From NCBI GenBank assembly GCA_002403375.1, contig DHHQ01000027.1, positions 40,230 through 104,229 on the forward strand: a stretch of DNA of 64,000 nt. Direction: 5' to 3'. The DNA is from Thiobacillus denitrificans. GTDB taxonomy: Bacteria > Pseudomonadota > Gammaproteobacteria > Burkholderiales > Thiobacillaceae. This document shows positions 1 to 8,617 of this stretch, in pieces (the first letter of the stretch is position 1; every line of letters begins with the position of its first letter). The translations under genes were made by a program, and so were the position numbers. The notes beneath the pieces were generated by a model that was not told where the DNA came from, searched no databases, and was given only the letters and a program-made list of their open reading frames with translations.

Positions 1-1
1 C

Positions 2-361
2 TACTGGCACGACCCCGCCCACCCCTTCGACCTGCTGTTCGTTCCGCAGGGGACGCCGTTCCAGTTGCGCGTGTGGCACGCGCTGATGAAGATTCCCGCG
101 GGACGCCCGACGACCTATGGCGCGCTCGCGCAGCGGCTCGGTACCGCGCCGCGCGCAGTGGGGCAGGCGTGCGGGGCGAACCCGCTGCCCATCCTCATCC
201 CCTGCCATCGCGTGGTCGCGGCAGGCGGGCTGGGCGGCTTCATGCATGCGGCGTCGGGCGCGCCGCTCGACGTGAAAACCTGGCTGCTGGCGCATGAGGG
301 CTCTGCGGCGCCCGCCTCTCACGCACGCGATGCCGAAACCGACCGACGTCGCGCTCGTTGA
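2..361 (+). CDS. ogt: Methylated-DNA--[protein]-cysteine S-methyltransferase, 5'-truncated by the window edge
   Basis: The reading frame is open from base 2, so the start lies outside the window. The visible part is the C-terminal DNA-binding and active-site domain. It carries the PCHRV motif, whose cysteine takes the alkyl group from O6-alkylguanine, preceded by the helix-turn-helix RPTTYGALAQRLG and the RAVGQACGANP segment. The family does direct, suicidal repair of alkylated DNA in the cytoplasm. The C-terminus runs past the usual end into a polar, alanine- and arginine-rich tail and overlaps the xerD start by about 30 bases, suggesting co-transcription. Ogt cannot be told from an Ada C-terminal domain without the N-terminus. 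Confidence 0.9.
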   Translation, partial: YWHDPAHPFDLLFVPQGTPFQLRVWHALMKIPAGRPTTYGALAQRLGTAPRAVGQACGANPLPILIPCHRVVAAGGLGGFMHAASGAPLDVKTWLLAHEGSAAPASHARDAETDRRRAR

Positions 362-1232
362 CCGCTTCTGCGACCACCTGTGGCTCGAGGACGGGCTGGT
401 CGAACTGACGCTGGCAGCGTACCGGCGCGACCTCATGGCCTTCGGCAGCTGGCTCGCGCAGGCGCGTGGACAGCCGCTGGCGGCGGCCGTCGCCGGCGAC
501 ATCGAGGCCTATCTGGCATGGCGCTTCGCCAACCGCGCGCAACCGCGCAGCGCGGCGCGCTACACCTCGGCGCTGAAGCGCTTCTACCGCTACCTGCTGC
601 GGGAAAACCTGATCGCCTTCGACCCCACGCTCAACCTCGACGGCCCCAAACTGCCGCGCGCGCTGCCCAAGACGCTGACCGAGGCCGACGTCGAGCGCCT
701 GCTCGACAGCGCCGGCGATGGTACCGCGCTCGACCTGCGCGACCGCGCGATGCTGGAGACGCTCTACGCGACCGGCCTTCGGGTGTCCGAGCTGGTGGGG
801 CTGAAGCTGACGGCGCTCAATCTCAACGACGGCGTCCTGCGCGTCACCGGCAAGGGGAACAAGGACCGCCTGGTGCCGCTCGGCGAGGAGGCCGTGCGCT
901 GGCTGCAGCGCTACCTGGCGGAAGCGCGCCCGCCGCTGATGGCGGGTGCGCTGTCCGATGCCGTGTTCGTCACCGCACGCGGCGAAGGCATGACCCGCCA
1001 GGGCTTCTGGCACCTCATCAAGCGACGCGCGCGGCTCGCCGGCATCGCGCGTCCGCTCTCGCCGCATACGCTGCGCCACGCGTTCGCGACCCATCTGCTG
1101 AATCACGGCGCCGACCTGCGGGTGGTGCAGATGCTGCTCGGGCACAGCGACATCTCGACCACGCAGATCTACACCCACGTCGCACGCGAGCGCATGAAGC
1201 AGCTGCACGCCCGGCACCACCCGCGCGGCTGA
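330..1232 (+). CDS. xerD: Site-specific tyrosine recombinase XerD (dif resolution)
   Basis: A 300-residue protein, the usual XerC/XerD length. An N-terminal SAM-like core-binding domain (about residues 5-90) precedes a catalytic domain with R151 (TGLRVSE), K175, H246 and R249 (HTLRHAF), H272 (LLGHSDIS) and nucleophile Y281 (QIYTHV). XerD acts with XerC and FtsK to resolve chromosome dimers at dif. I chose the ATG at 330 because the protein then begins just before the conserved domain; this overlaps the preceding alkyltransferase. The choice of XerD over XerC rests on overall similarity and is less certain than the family call. It is a host housekeeping recombinase, distinct from the element integrase at 18792-20261. 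Confidence 0.9.
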   Translation: MPKPTDVALVDRFCDHLWLEDGLVELTLAAYRRDLMAFGSWLAQARGQPLAAAVAGDIEAYLAWRFANRAQPRSAARYTSALKRFYRYLLRENLIAFDPTLNLDGPKLPRALPKTLTEADVERLLDSAGDGTALDLRDRAMLETLYATGLRVSELVGLKLTALNLNDGVLRVTGKGNKDRLVPLGEEAVRWLQRYLAEARPPLMAGALSDAVFVTARGEGMTRQGFWHLIKRRARLAGIARPLSPHTLRHAFATHLLNHGADLRVVQMLLGHSDISTTQIYTHVARERMKQLHARHHPRG

Positions 1233-1233
1233 C

Positions 1234-2250
1234 TCAGCCGGGCATGCGCATCCGCTCCATCAGGTAACACAGGCAGTCCTGGCGGATCACCCGCTCGTCG
1301 CGCGTCAGCATCGCCGGCATCAGTGGCTGGGCCAGCGTGATCGTTCCGTCGCGGTAGTCGAACAGCCGGTGACCGACGTCCGCCCCCCGCTCGTCCAGCG
1401 CCTGCAGCCGAACCGCGCTGCCCGGCCGCACCGCCCCCAGCACCTCGCCGCGCCCGAGCTCGCGGAAGTTGTAGTGATCGAGCGCGGGGACGAAGTCGAT
1501 GTCGGCGTCCGGCGACCCGAAGCCGAAGCTGGCGTCGTCAGGAACCTTCACCGTCGCCACCGTATGGAACAGATCGATGTCGTGCGGCGCGACGCAATGC
1601 GCGGGAAACGCCGAGAGGTGCAGGCACGCCTCGATGAAGGCCGCGGCATGCTCGACGCTCCCCGGCGTCCCCGGCTTGCCGCACTCGACGGTGACCGCGG
1701 GGCACAATTCCGCGAAGGCCGCGGATTGCACCCCGCGCGGGCGGATGAAATACACCACGGTGCGCGAGAACAGCGTCGCGAGATGCAGGAAATCCTGGTC
1801 CAGCCGGTTGACGCAGGCGTAGTGCGGATTGAGGCCGGTGTTGTTGTGGATGTCGAGGCTCGCGAAGACGCCGCGGCTGCGCATCGCGTCGACCACCTGC
1901 CGCATCATCGCCGACTCCGCCGCGTCGGGCGCCTCGCTGCCGGGCCACACCCGGTTGTAGTCGGGCTGCCCGTCCAGGCGGCGCAGCCCCGACCGGGCGG
2001 CCTCGACGTTGCCGATGAAGAGCGAAAGCGCCCGCGGCAGCTCGGTGCCGGCGAGTTTCCGCAGCACCGACTGCGCCGCCAGCCAGCCGGTGTCCTCGTT
2101 GCCGTGCAACAGCACCGACACGAAAAGCGGCGGCGTGCGCCGCCCCGGCAGATGGATCAGCGCCGGCCCCGGCAGCACTTCATGGAGGCGCGCGGCGGAG
2201 CGGTCGAGCAGGCCGTCGGGGAGCGCGTCGAATTCGGTCAGAGTGGCCAT
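1234..2250 (-). CDS. Succinylglutamate desuccinylase/aspartoacylase-family zinc hydrolase (first of two)
   Basis: A 338-residue member of the M14-like AstE/AspA family, which removes acyl groups from N-acyl amino acids using one zinc. The metal-binding HGNE is near residue 50 and DIHNNTG is near residue 133. A conserved YNRVWPG and a VECGKPG segment carrying the probable catalytic glutamate also fit. The start overlaps the end of the upstream GCS2-type ligase by 13 bases, so the two are probably translationally coupled. A second, distinct family member lies at 3760-4716. The substrate is unknown; no ast arginine-catabolism genes are nearby, so an AstE role is unlikely. Confidence 0.8.
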   Translation of the reverse strand: MATLTEFDALPDGLLDRSAARLHEVLPGPALIHLPGRRTPPLFVSVLLHGNEDTGWLAAQSVLRKLAGTELPRALSLFIGNVEAARSGLRRLDGQPDYNRVWPGSEAPDAAESAMMRQVVDAMRSRGVFASLDIHNNTGLNPHYACVNRLDQDFLHLATLFSRTVVYFIRPRGVQSAAFAELCPAVTVECGKPGTPGSVEHAAAFIEACLHLSAFPAHCVAPHDIDLFHTVATVKVPDDASFGFGSPDADIDFVPALDHYNFRELGRGEVLGAVRPGSAVRLQALDERGADVGHRLFDYRDGTITLAQPLMPAMLTRDERVIRQDCLCYLMERMRMPG

Positions 2251-3668
2251 TCGTGTACCGGCGCACCGCTGCGCTGGTTCTCCAGATAATCGTTCATCAT
2301 GCGATGCAGGTCGCCATCCAGCTGCGAAAGCCGCTGCAACTGCCAGACCGCGCCGGTCTGTCCCGACCGCACCCGGGCCTCGACGACGCCGAGGTAGTGC
2401 TCGATTTCCGCATCCGGCAGCCCGAACGCCTGCAGCCCCTGACGGGCCAGCGGCAGCGCGATCCCGAGCACGAGGTCGCGCGCCGCGTGGCGCCGGCCGT
2501 CGAGCCAGGTCAGCTCCGCCTGCAATCCGTGGCGGGCTGCGGCGTAGAAGTTGCCGTGCGCGGCGGAGAACGCCAGATCGGCCTCGGCGGGATCGCGCTG
2601 TCGCACCAGCGCGTGCACCAATCCATAGTAGAGCGCTGCATTCGCCGTCATGTCGAGCACCGTCGGCCCGCTCGGCAACACCCGCTGTTCGAGCCGCACG
2701 TGCCCCGCCCCCGCGGCATCGAAACCCACCAGCGGCCGCACCCAGCGCCAGATGGCGCCGTTGTGCAGCCGCAGGTGCGGGTAGCGGTCGGGCGCCTCGC
2801 GAAGCTCGATCGGCAACAGCGCGGGGTAGTGCGCCAGATTCTCGTCGAAGAGCTCGAGCAGGTTCGTCACGTAGTCGCGCCCGAAGGTCACCCGGCGCAG
2901 CGTCGGCTCGGCGAGTCCGGCATAGCCCCCGAGGTCAACCGCCTGCTCGAACAGCGGCACGCGCGTTTCCTGCCACAGGCGCCGCCCGAACAGCAGCGGC
3001 GAATTGGCCGCTGCCGCCAGCAGCGGGCCGCAGGTGATCAGCGACGCATTGTAGTAGCGCGCCGCCTGCCCGAAGGGCACCTGCAGGTGCAGCTGGAAGG
3101 ACGTGGTCGCGGCTTCCAGCATCACGTCGAAGCGGCTCAGGTGCAGCGCATCGCTGCCCTCGATGTCGATGCGGATCGGCGCCCCGCCGCGCTGCTGCAG
3201 CACCTGGGCGTTGAGCGCCTCGAAACGATGCATCGCGGACATGCTGGCGAGGGTCAGGTCCTCGTCGCGTATGGTCGGCAGGATGCCGATCATCGCCAGC
3301 ACGGTATCCATGCCGTGCGCGACGTGCTGGCACTTGTCCCAGGTGGTGAGCAGCGACTCCTCGAGCGCGGACAGCACGCCCGCCCCCATTTCCACCGGCG
3401 GCGCGTTCAGCTCGACGTTGAAGCGCGACAGCTCGGGCACCACGAGCGGGTCGTCGAGCCGGCGCAGGTAGGCTTCGTTGACCGGGCTCGGACGCCCGGT
3501 GTGGTCGAGCAGCCAGGCCTCGAGCTCGATGCCGGCGACGTAGCGCGCGTCGGCGAAGCCGCCGGCGCGCGCGAACGCCCCGAGTGCGGCCGTTTCCGCT
3601 GTCAGCCTCGTCGAGAATCGCTGGAAGTCCGCTTCCGAAAAGCGGGTGTGGGTGATTTCCTGACCCAT
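2238..3668 (-). CDS. GCS2-type carboxylate-amine ligase (glutamate-cysteine ligase-like)
   Basis: A 476-residue protein resembling the GCS2 glutamate-cysteine ligase family: GIELEAWLLD near residue 46, ELSRFNVELNAPP near residue 78, and a run of conserved residues around HRFEALN. Members use ATP to join a carboxylate to an amine, often glutamate to another amino acid. The same window also encodes a dedicated gshA of a different type at 38115-39395, so this enzyme need not make glutathione. It is followed with a 13-base overlap by an aspartoacylase-like hydrolase. A ligase paired with deacylases suggests making and trimming an amide-linked small molecule, but that is inference. Confidence 0.7.
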   Translation of the reverse strand: MGQEITHTRFSEADFQRFSTRLTAETAALGAFARAGGFADARYVAGIELEAWLLDHTGRPSPVNEAYLRRLDDPLVVPELSRFNVELNAPPVEMGAGVLSALEESLLTTWDKCQHVAHGMDTVLAMIGILPTIRDEDLTLASMSAMHRFEALNAQVLQQRGGAPIRIDIEGSDALHLSRFDVMLEAATTSFQLHLQVPFGQAARYYNASLITCGPLLAAAANSPLLFGRRLWQETRVPLFEQAVDLGGYAGLAEPTLRRVTFGRDYVTNLLELFDENLAHYPALLPIELREAPDRYPHLRLHNGAIWRWVRPLVGFDAAGAGHVRLEQRVLPSGPTVLDMTANAALYYGLVHALVRQRDPAEADLAFSAAHGNFYAAARHGLQAELTWLDGRRHAARDLVLGIALPLARQGLQAFGLPDAEIEHYLGVVEARVRSGQTGAVWQLQRLSQLDGDLHRMMNDYLENQRSGAPVHEWPL

Positions 3669-3759
3669 TTCGTGTGTTCAGCGCGGCGGCAGGCCGGCCC
3701 TCCCGAGTAGTTTTCCGCCAGGACAAGCCGCAATGCCCGGCCCCTGCAACTCGCCAACC

Positions 3760-4716
3760 CTAGACGCGATCGCTCGGCCGCGCCAGATAGAACCATTCAT
3801 GCCCGGGCGCCGCTTCGGGATGCGGAAACACGACGTAGCCGTCGCAGGCCGCCCGCACCGGCGTGCCGTCGTGGCGGATGCCGATGACTTCGCCTGCGGC
3901 CACCGGGTCGAAACTCGACCAGTCGCGCACGAACCGGTCGCCCTCGTGGCTGCGATCGACGACCTCGTACAAGCGCAACGCTTCCGTGGCGCTTGCCGGA
4001 AGCGGCGGCGCAGCCGGGCTGAGTCGCAGATGCGCCAGCGCGTTGTGGATGGCCCGGTACGCGACCTCGGGTGCCGCCGGGTCGTCGTGCTGGCCGCACT
4101 CCAGGGTCAACGCGATGCCGCCCTGCCCGCGCATGTATTCGGTCGTGCCGACGCCGTAGTGCACGTCGGCCTCACGCGGCGACGCCCCGGCCGCCAGGCG
4201 CCGCGCGACGCCCGCAGCATAGGTGTCGAGCCAGCCGTCGATGAAGCGATGCACGCCGAGCGCGCGTGCCAGCGCCGTCTCCTCGGCGGCCCGCGCGAAC
4301 GGCTCGAGCGCCCCCTGGTTGTCTTCGGGCCCCAGCATCACGAAGGGCTCGCCCGGGGTATGGAACGAGTGCAGGTCGAGCAAGGCGTCGTGCTGCGCGA
4401 GGAGCGGACACAGCCAGCCGGCGACGCGGTCCTCGAACTCGACGGGCGTGTCGGTCGGCACCAGCTTGCGGTTCAGATTGCGGTCGCCCAGGCGCTGGCG
4501 GCGCGCGTAGGCCAGGGGGTTGGTGACCGGGACGAAGGTGACGCTGCCGGCGACGACGGCGAGCCGTCCCGCCTCGATTTCGGCGATCACGCGGCGGATC
4601 GCCTGGGTGCCGCAGGTCTCGTTGCCGTGTACCGCGCCCAGCACCACCAGGCGCGTGCCGGGCGCGAGACCGGTGAACGTGACGGACTGGAAATGCAGCG
4701 ATTCGAGTTCATTCAT
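3760..4716 (-). CDS. Succinylglutamate desuccinylase/aspartoacylase-family zinc hydrolase (second)
   Basis: 318 residues from the ATG at 4716, which overlaps the stop of the upstream TauE-like gene by four bases (ATGA). Zinc-site motifs are HGNE near residue 30 and DLHSFH near residue 100; RQRLGDRNLNRK and TLECGQHDDP are also typical of the aspartoacylase family. It should hydrolyse an N-acyl amino acid in the cytoplasm. It differs clearly in sequence from the enzyme at 1234-2250, so the pair is not a recent duplication. The 91-base gap to the ligase gene (3669-3759) shows nothing I can name. Confidence 0.8.
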   Translation of the reverse strand: MNELESLHFQSVTFTGLAPGTRLVVLGAVHGNETCGTQAIRRVIAEIEAGRLAVVAGSVTFVPVTNPLAYARRQRLGDRNLNRKLVPTDTPVEFEDRVAGWLCPLLAQHDALLDLHSFHTPGEPFVMLGPEDNQGALEPFARAAEETALARALGVHRFIDGWLDTYAAGVARRLAAGASPREADVHYGVGTTEYMRGQGGIALTLECGQHDDPAAPEVAYRAIHNALAHLRLSPAAPPLPASATEALRLYEVVDRSHEGDRFVRDWSSFDPVAAGEVIGIRHDGTPVRAACDGYVVFPHPEAAPGHEWFYLARPSDRV

Positions 4717-5450
4717 GGATTCAGCGCCTTGAACGCCAAGGATACGCTCGAAACCAGCAGAAGCGCGCCCACCAGCCGCGTCATCTGCGCCTGGCCGAGG
4801 CCGACATGCACCCGTCCGCCCAGATGAAGCGCCCCCAGCACCAGCGGCAGCGCGATCAGGTACACGATCCACACCTCCGCGGTCAGCAGCAGCCCGGCCA
4901 CCAGGAAGCTCACAATGCGGGTGATGGCTTCGAAGAAGAACAGGGCGGAGAAGGTCGCCCGCAACTCGCCTTTGTCGCGAATGCGGTGCGTCAGGTAGAT
5001 CACATACGGCGGCCCGCCTGTTCCGAACAGCGCGCCCACGGTGCCGCCGGTCAGCGCCGCCGGCACCGCCCAGCCGCGCCCGGCGGGCCGGTCACCGTGG
5101 ATGTTGAACAGGCTGCGCAGCGCGAACACGAAAACGAACGCGGCCAGCGCAAGCAGCATAGGCTCGGCCGGCAGCTCGACCAGCAGGCGCGTGCCCAGGA
5201 TCACCCCGACCACGCTGAACGGAATCAGAATCCTGATCTCCCCCCATTGCACGCGCTTGAAGTGCAGGCCGCCGATCACCAGCGAGGCGGTGAAATCCAG
5301 CAGCAGGATGAGCGGGACCACGAACTGCAGCGGAAGAAACAGTGCCAGCAAGGGAACCGAAATCAGCCCGGACCCGAAGCCGGTGATGCCGCGTATGACG
5401 TACGCTGTCAGCAGGATGGCCGCCGCGGCGGCGATCTGCTCGGGCGTCAC
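4713..5450 (-). CDS. TauE/SafE-family membrane transporter
   Basis: About 245 residues with eight or so hydrophobic segments and the family hallmark GITGFGSGLISVP near the N-terminus, plus GGTVGALFGTGGPPYVIYL mid-protein. TauE/SafE (DUF81) proteins are inner-membrane permeases linked to export of sulfite, sulfoacetate or related organic anions. The start is a GTG at 5450 that overlaps the folB stop by four bases; the end overlaps the next gene's ATG by four bases. It therefore sits mid-operon between folB and an aspartoacylase-like gene. The open frame continues upstream inside folB, but that extension has no family features. The substrate is unknown. Confidence 0.85.
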   Translation of the reverse strand: MTPEQIAAAAAILLTAYVIRGITGFGSGLISVPLLALFLPLQFVVPLILLLDFTASLVIGGLHFKRVQWGEIRILIPFSVVGVILGTRLLVELPAEPMLLALAAFVFVFALRSLFNIHGDRPAGRGWAVPAALTGGTVGALFGTGGPPYVIYLTHRIRDKGELRATFSALFFFEAITRIVSFLVAGLLLTAEVWIVYLIALPLVLGALHLGGRVHVGLGQAQMTRLVGALLLVSSVSLAFKALNP

Positions 5451-5809
5451 GGTCGGCTGCCGCGCTCGATGGTGATGCCGAGTTCCTTGATGCCGGGGAC
5501 GATGGCGAACTTGGTCACCGAGACCTTCACCCACGGCGCGCCGAACTCGTCGCGCACGATCGCGGCGACATGCTCGGCCACCGATTCGACGAGGGTGATC
5601 GGCTGCGGCGCGTTGTGCAGGTAGTCCTTCACCCGTTGGGCGACCGCGCCGTAGTCGATGGTGTCGGCGACGTCGTCGGTGCCGCCCGCCTTGCTGTGCG
5701 GCAGGCCGATCTCGAGATCGAGCCGCACCGGCTGCGGCACTTTGCGTTCCCACTCGTATATGCCGATAATCAGTTCGAGACGGAAGTCCCGCAGAAATAG
5801 AATATCCAT
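5447..5809 (-). CDS. folB: Dihydroneopterin aldolase
   Basis: 120 residues from ATG 5809, the usual FolB length. It starts MDILFLRDFRLELIIGIYEWE and includes DYGAVAQRV and a LVESVAEHVA segment typical of the tunnel-fold family. It converts 7,8-dihydroneopterin to 6-hydroxymethyl-dihydropterin in folate synthesis. An in-frame ATG seven codons upstream is less likely because family members begin at MDI. It is divergent from plsY, 46 bases away, a common arrangement in betaproteobacteria. Confidence 0.92.
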   Translation of the reverse strand: MDILFLRDFRLELIIGIYEWERKVPQPVRLDLEIGLPHSKAGGTDDVADTIDYGAVAQRVKDYLHNAPQPITLVESVAEHVAAIVRDEFGAPWVKVSVTKFAIVPGIKELGITIERGSRP

Positions 5810-5855
5810 CGTGCCGCCCGCCGGGCCCACCCAAAACCCGCCATTTTACTGACTT

Positions 5856-6458
5856 ATGATCACCCTGTTGTTTGTTGCCGTCGCCTATCTGATCGGCTCG
5901 CTGTCGTTTGCCGTCATCGTGAGCCGCGCCATGGGCCTGCCCGACCCGCGCAGCTTCGGCTCGGGGAACCCCGGCGCGACCAACGTGCTGCGCACCGGCC
6001 GCAAGGCGGCCGCGGCACTCACCCTGCTGGGCGACGCGCTGAAAGGCTGGCTCGTGGTCGTCGCGGCCGGCGTGCTGGCTCCCCGCCTCGGCCTTTCCGA
6101 CGGCATCGTCCTGCTGTGCGCGCTCGCCGTGTTCGTCGGCCACCTCTTCCCGGTGTTCTTCCGCTTCCAGGGCGGCAAGGGGGTGGCGACGGCACTGGGG
6201 GTGCTGCTCGGCCTCAACCCGTGGCTGGGGCTGGCGTGCCTCGCCACCTGGCTGGTCACGGCCGGCGTGTTCCGCATCTCCTCGCTTTCCGCGCTGGCCG
6301 CGGCGGTGCTCTCCCCGCTGTACGCGACGCTGCTCATGGGCTGGGGCAACACGGCGATGACGGTGCTGGTGATCGCGCTGCTGCTGGTCTATCGTCACAA
6401 GAGCAACCTGATCAAGCTCGCGTCCGGTCAGGAAGCGCGCATCGGCACCCGCAAATAA
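5856..6458 (+). CDS. plsY: Acyl-phosphate:glycerol-3-phosphate acyltransferase
   Basis: 200 residues with five predicted membrane spans. Three conserved loops fit PlsY: SGNPGATNVLR (about 37-47), LGDALKGW (about 59-66) and the glycine-rich HLFPVFFRFQGGKGVAT (about 90-107). The enzyme transfers an acyl group from acyl-phosphate to glycerol-3-phosphate, the first step of membrane phospholipid synthesis. It is divergent from folB and followed after three bases by an uncharacterised membrane protein, probably co-transcribed. gpsA, which makes its acceptor substrate, is elsewhere in the window. Confidence 0.95.
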   Translation: MITLLFVAVAYLIGSLSFAVIVSRAMGLPDPRSFGSGNPGATNVLRTGRKAAAALTLLGDALKGWLVVVAAGVLAPRLGLSDGIVLLCALAVFVGHLFPVFFRFQGGKGVATALGVLLGLNPWLGLACLATWLVTAGVFRISSLSALAAAVLSPLYATLLMGWGNTAMTVLVIALLLVYRHKSNLIKLASGQEARIGTRK

Positions 6459-6461
6459 TCA

Positions 6462-7262
6462 ATGGCCCTGTTCGACAAAACCATCGACCACGCGAAGGAG
6501 AGCCTCGCCGAGGTCTCCCGCGAGGCGATCGACCAGGCCGGCAAGCGCCTGTCGGACGTGGTGAAGGACGGCGTGTCGCAGGCCGGCACCGAGCTCAAGG
6601 ACGTGATCTGGCAGGCGAGCCAGGAGATCGACGCCAAGCTCGACAAGATTTCCGACGAACTGCACGCACAGCGGCAGTTCACCAAGGACGACGTTCGCGA
6701 ACTGGTCGACTATGCGGGCGAAAAACTCGGCACCCTGATGGACGAGCGCATCGTCCACGCCAAGAGCGAATTCTCGGTGCTGGTGCAGGAAAAGGTCGAG
6801 TACTTCAAGCGCGAGGTCGACGGCTTCTTCATCGAGCGGCAGCGCGACCTTGCGCGCGAGCGTCGGCGGCTGTTCATCAACGTCGCCATCGCGATCCTCG
6901 CCTCGCTGTCGGTCGGCTTCGTCTCCTGGCTGTACCACCAGTATGTCGGCGGCGGGCTCGACGTGTTCGCCGTCTTCCGCATCGTGTTCGCCTCGCTGGC
7001 CGGCGGCTATGCGGCCTACCTCGCGCTCAAGCTGGTGCGCCGCTGGCTGTCGATGTCGGAGCACAAGAAGGACACGCTGTTCCTGGTCAGCCGTTACTGG
7101 GGAGTGCTGCGGCCCGAGAGCATTTTCGGAACCGTGGTGCTGGTCTGCCTGATGGCGGCGCTGGTCGGATTCCTGCTGTTCCCCGAGCAGATCGCGCAGC
7201 TCACCGGCAGCGAGAAGTGGCTCAAGGCCCTGCGCGAGGCCTACCCGATTTTTCCGCGCTGA
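6462..7262 (+). CDS. Uncharacterised coiled-coil membrane protein
   Basis: 266 residues that I cannot assign to a named family. Residues 1 to about 135 are charged and helical with heptad-like spacing, consistent with a long amphipathic coiled coil. Three hydrophobic segments follow at about 142-160, 168-190 and 222-240, then a short polar tail. There is no signal peptide, so the coiled coil should be cytoplasmic. It starts three bases after plsY and is probably in its operon. It could be a structural or scaffolding protein at the inner membrane, but that is only a guess. Confidence 0.7.
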   Translation: MALFDKTIDHAKESLAEVSREAIDQAGKRLSDVVKDGVSQAGTELKDVIWQASQEIDAKLDKISDELHAQRQFTKDDVRELVDYAGEKLGTLMDERIVHAKSEFSVLVQEKVEYFKREVDGFFIERQRDLARERRRLFINVAIAILASLSVGFVSWLYHQYVGGGLDVFAVFRIVFASLAGGYAAYLALKLVRRWLSMSEHKKDTLFLVSRYWGVLRPESIFGTVVLVCLMAALVGFLLFPEQIAQLTGSEKWLKALREAYPIFPR

Positions 7263-7283
7263 GCGCCGACGCCCCGCCGCAGC

Positions 7284-8288
7284 CTAAACGGCTTCGAGGG
7301 AAGCCAGCTCCCAGCGCGGCCTCACCGCAAACGAAAGATCGGGCCGGGCATGGGCCAGCCGCTGCGCCCCTGCGTACGCGATCATTGCACCGTTGTCGGT
7401 GCAGAACTCCAGGCGCGGATAGAAAACCTCGATTCGGCGTGCCGCCGCCTCGCGCGTGAGTATCGTGCGCAAGTGCGCATTGGCGCCGACGCCACCGGCG
7501 ACGACCAGACGCGTCGCCCCGCTGTGGCGGCAGGCCGCCAGACTCTTGCTCACGAGCACCTCGACCGCCGCCGCCTGGAACGCCGCGGCGATGTCGGCCG
7601 CATGGGCCAGTCCCTGCTTGCGCACCAGCGTCAGCACCGCCGTCTTCAGGCCGCTGAAACTGAAGTCGAAATCGCCCGAGCCGAGCATCGGCCGCGGCAA
7701 CGGAAAGCGGCCGGCGTCGCCGCCTTCGGCCAGCCGCGACAGGGCCGGGCCGCCCGGATATCCCAGGCCCAGCAGCTGGGCGGTCTTGTCGAAGGCCTCG
7801 CCCGCGGCGTCGTCGAGCGTCTCGCCAAGAAGCGTGTAGCGCCCCACCCCCGATACCAGCATCAGCTGGGTGTGTCCGCCCGACACCAGCAGCGCGACGA
7901 AGGGAAACGCCGGCGGCGTGTCCGAAATCAGCGGCGACAGCATGTGGCCTTCGAGGTGATGCACCCCGACCGCCGGAATGCCGAGCACGTAGGCCAGCGC
8001 GCGCGCCATGCCGGCGCCCACCAGCAGGGCGCCGGCAAGCCCGGGACCCTGGGTGTAGGCGATGCCGTCGAGGTCCCGAAGTGTGCGGCCACTCTCAGCC
8101 AGAACCTGACGGGTCAGAGGCAGCACCCGACGGATGTGATCGCGCGATGCGAGCTCGGGAACCACGCCGCCATACGCGTTGTGCATCGCGATCTGCGAAT
8201 GCAGCGCGTGTGCGAGCAGGCCTTGCGCGGTGTCGTACAGCGCGACCCCGGTTTCATCGCATGACGATTCGACGCCGAGTACCAACAT
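7284..8288 (-). CDS. tsaD: tRNA N6-adenosine threonylcarbamoyltransferase
   Basis: 334 residues, starting MLVLGVESSCDETGVALYD. The iron-binding HHLEGHML motif is near residue 110 and the ASKHA nucleotide-binding LVSGGHTQLM near residue 133. TsaD adds the t6A37 modification to tRNAs that read ANN codons, which includes the CAU tRNA at 12945-13021. It is divergent from rpsU, the classic arrangement around the rpsU-dnaG-rpoD operon. Confidence 0.97.
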   Translation of the reverse strand: MLVLGVESSCDETGVALYDTAQGLLAHALHSQIAMHNAYGGVVPELASRDHIRRVLPLTRQVLAESGRTLRDLDGIAYTQGPGLAGALLVGAGMARALAYVLGIPAVGVHHLEGHMLSPLISDTPPAFPFVALLVSGGHTQLMLVSGVGRYTLLGETLDDAAGEAFDKTAQLLGLGYPGGPALSRLAEGGDAGRFPLPRPMLGSGDFDFSFSGLKTAVLTLVRKQGLAHAADIAAAFQAAAVEVLVSKSLAACRHSGATRLVVAGGVGANAHLRTILTREAAARRIEVFYPRLEFCTDNGAMIAYAGAQRLAHARPDLSFAVRPRWELASLEAV

Positions 8289-8373
8289 AAGGAAAGGAGA
8301 ACAGGGGACTGGAAAAATGCCGGACGGCTTGCTATTATTCTCGTTTTTCCCGTTCCCAGGAAGCCATCTTCAA

Positions 8374-8586
8374 ATGCCCCACGTCAAAGTCAAGGAAAAC
8401 GAGCCGTTCGATGTCGCCCTGCGCCGCTTCAAGCGTTCCATCGAAAAAGTCGGCCTGCTGACTGAACTGCGCGCCCGCGAGTTCTACGAGAAGCCCACCG
8501 CCGAGCGCAAGCGCAAGCTCGCCGCCGCCATCAAGCGCCAGAGCAAGCGCCTGCGCAGCCAGCAACTGCCCCCGAAGATGTACTGA
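8374..8586 (+). CDS. rpsU: Small ribosomal subunit protein bS21
   Basis: 70 residues, starting MPHVKVKENEPFDVALRRFKR, lysine- and arginine-rich throughout and typical of bS21, which helps recruit mRNA to the 30S subunit. It opens the macromolecular-synthesis operon with yqeY, dnaG and rpoD. The 85-base upstream gap separates it from divergent tsaD and contains TTGCTATTATTC, a possible promoter element that I cannot place with confidence. Confidence 0.97.
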   Translation: MPHVKVKENEPFDVALRRFKRSIEKVGLLTELRAREFYEKPTAERKRKLAAAIKRQSKRLRSQQLPPKMY

Positions 8587-8617
8587 TTCTGCGTCGCCGC
8601 AGAATTCTCCACAGCGC

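Noticed and set aside
2238..3668. Main glutathione-synthesis gshA
   Set aside because: A dedicated gshA coupled to gshB is at 38115-39395, and this protein belongs to the different GCS2 family in another context.
5451..6398. Upstream extension of the TauE-like reading frame across folB and plsY
   Set aside because: The extension has no family features and overlaps two recognised genes; the family start fits the GTG at 5450.
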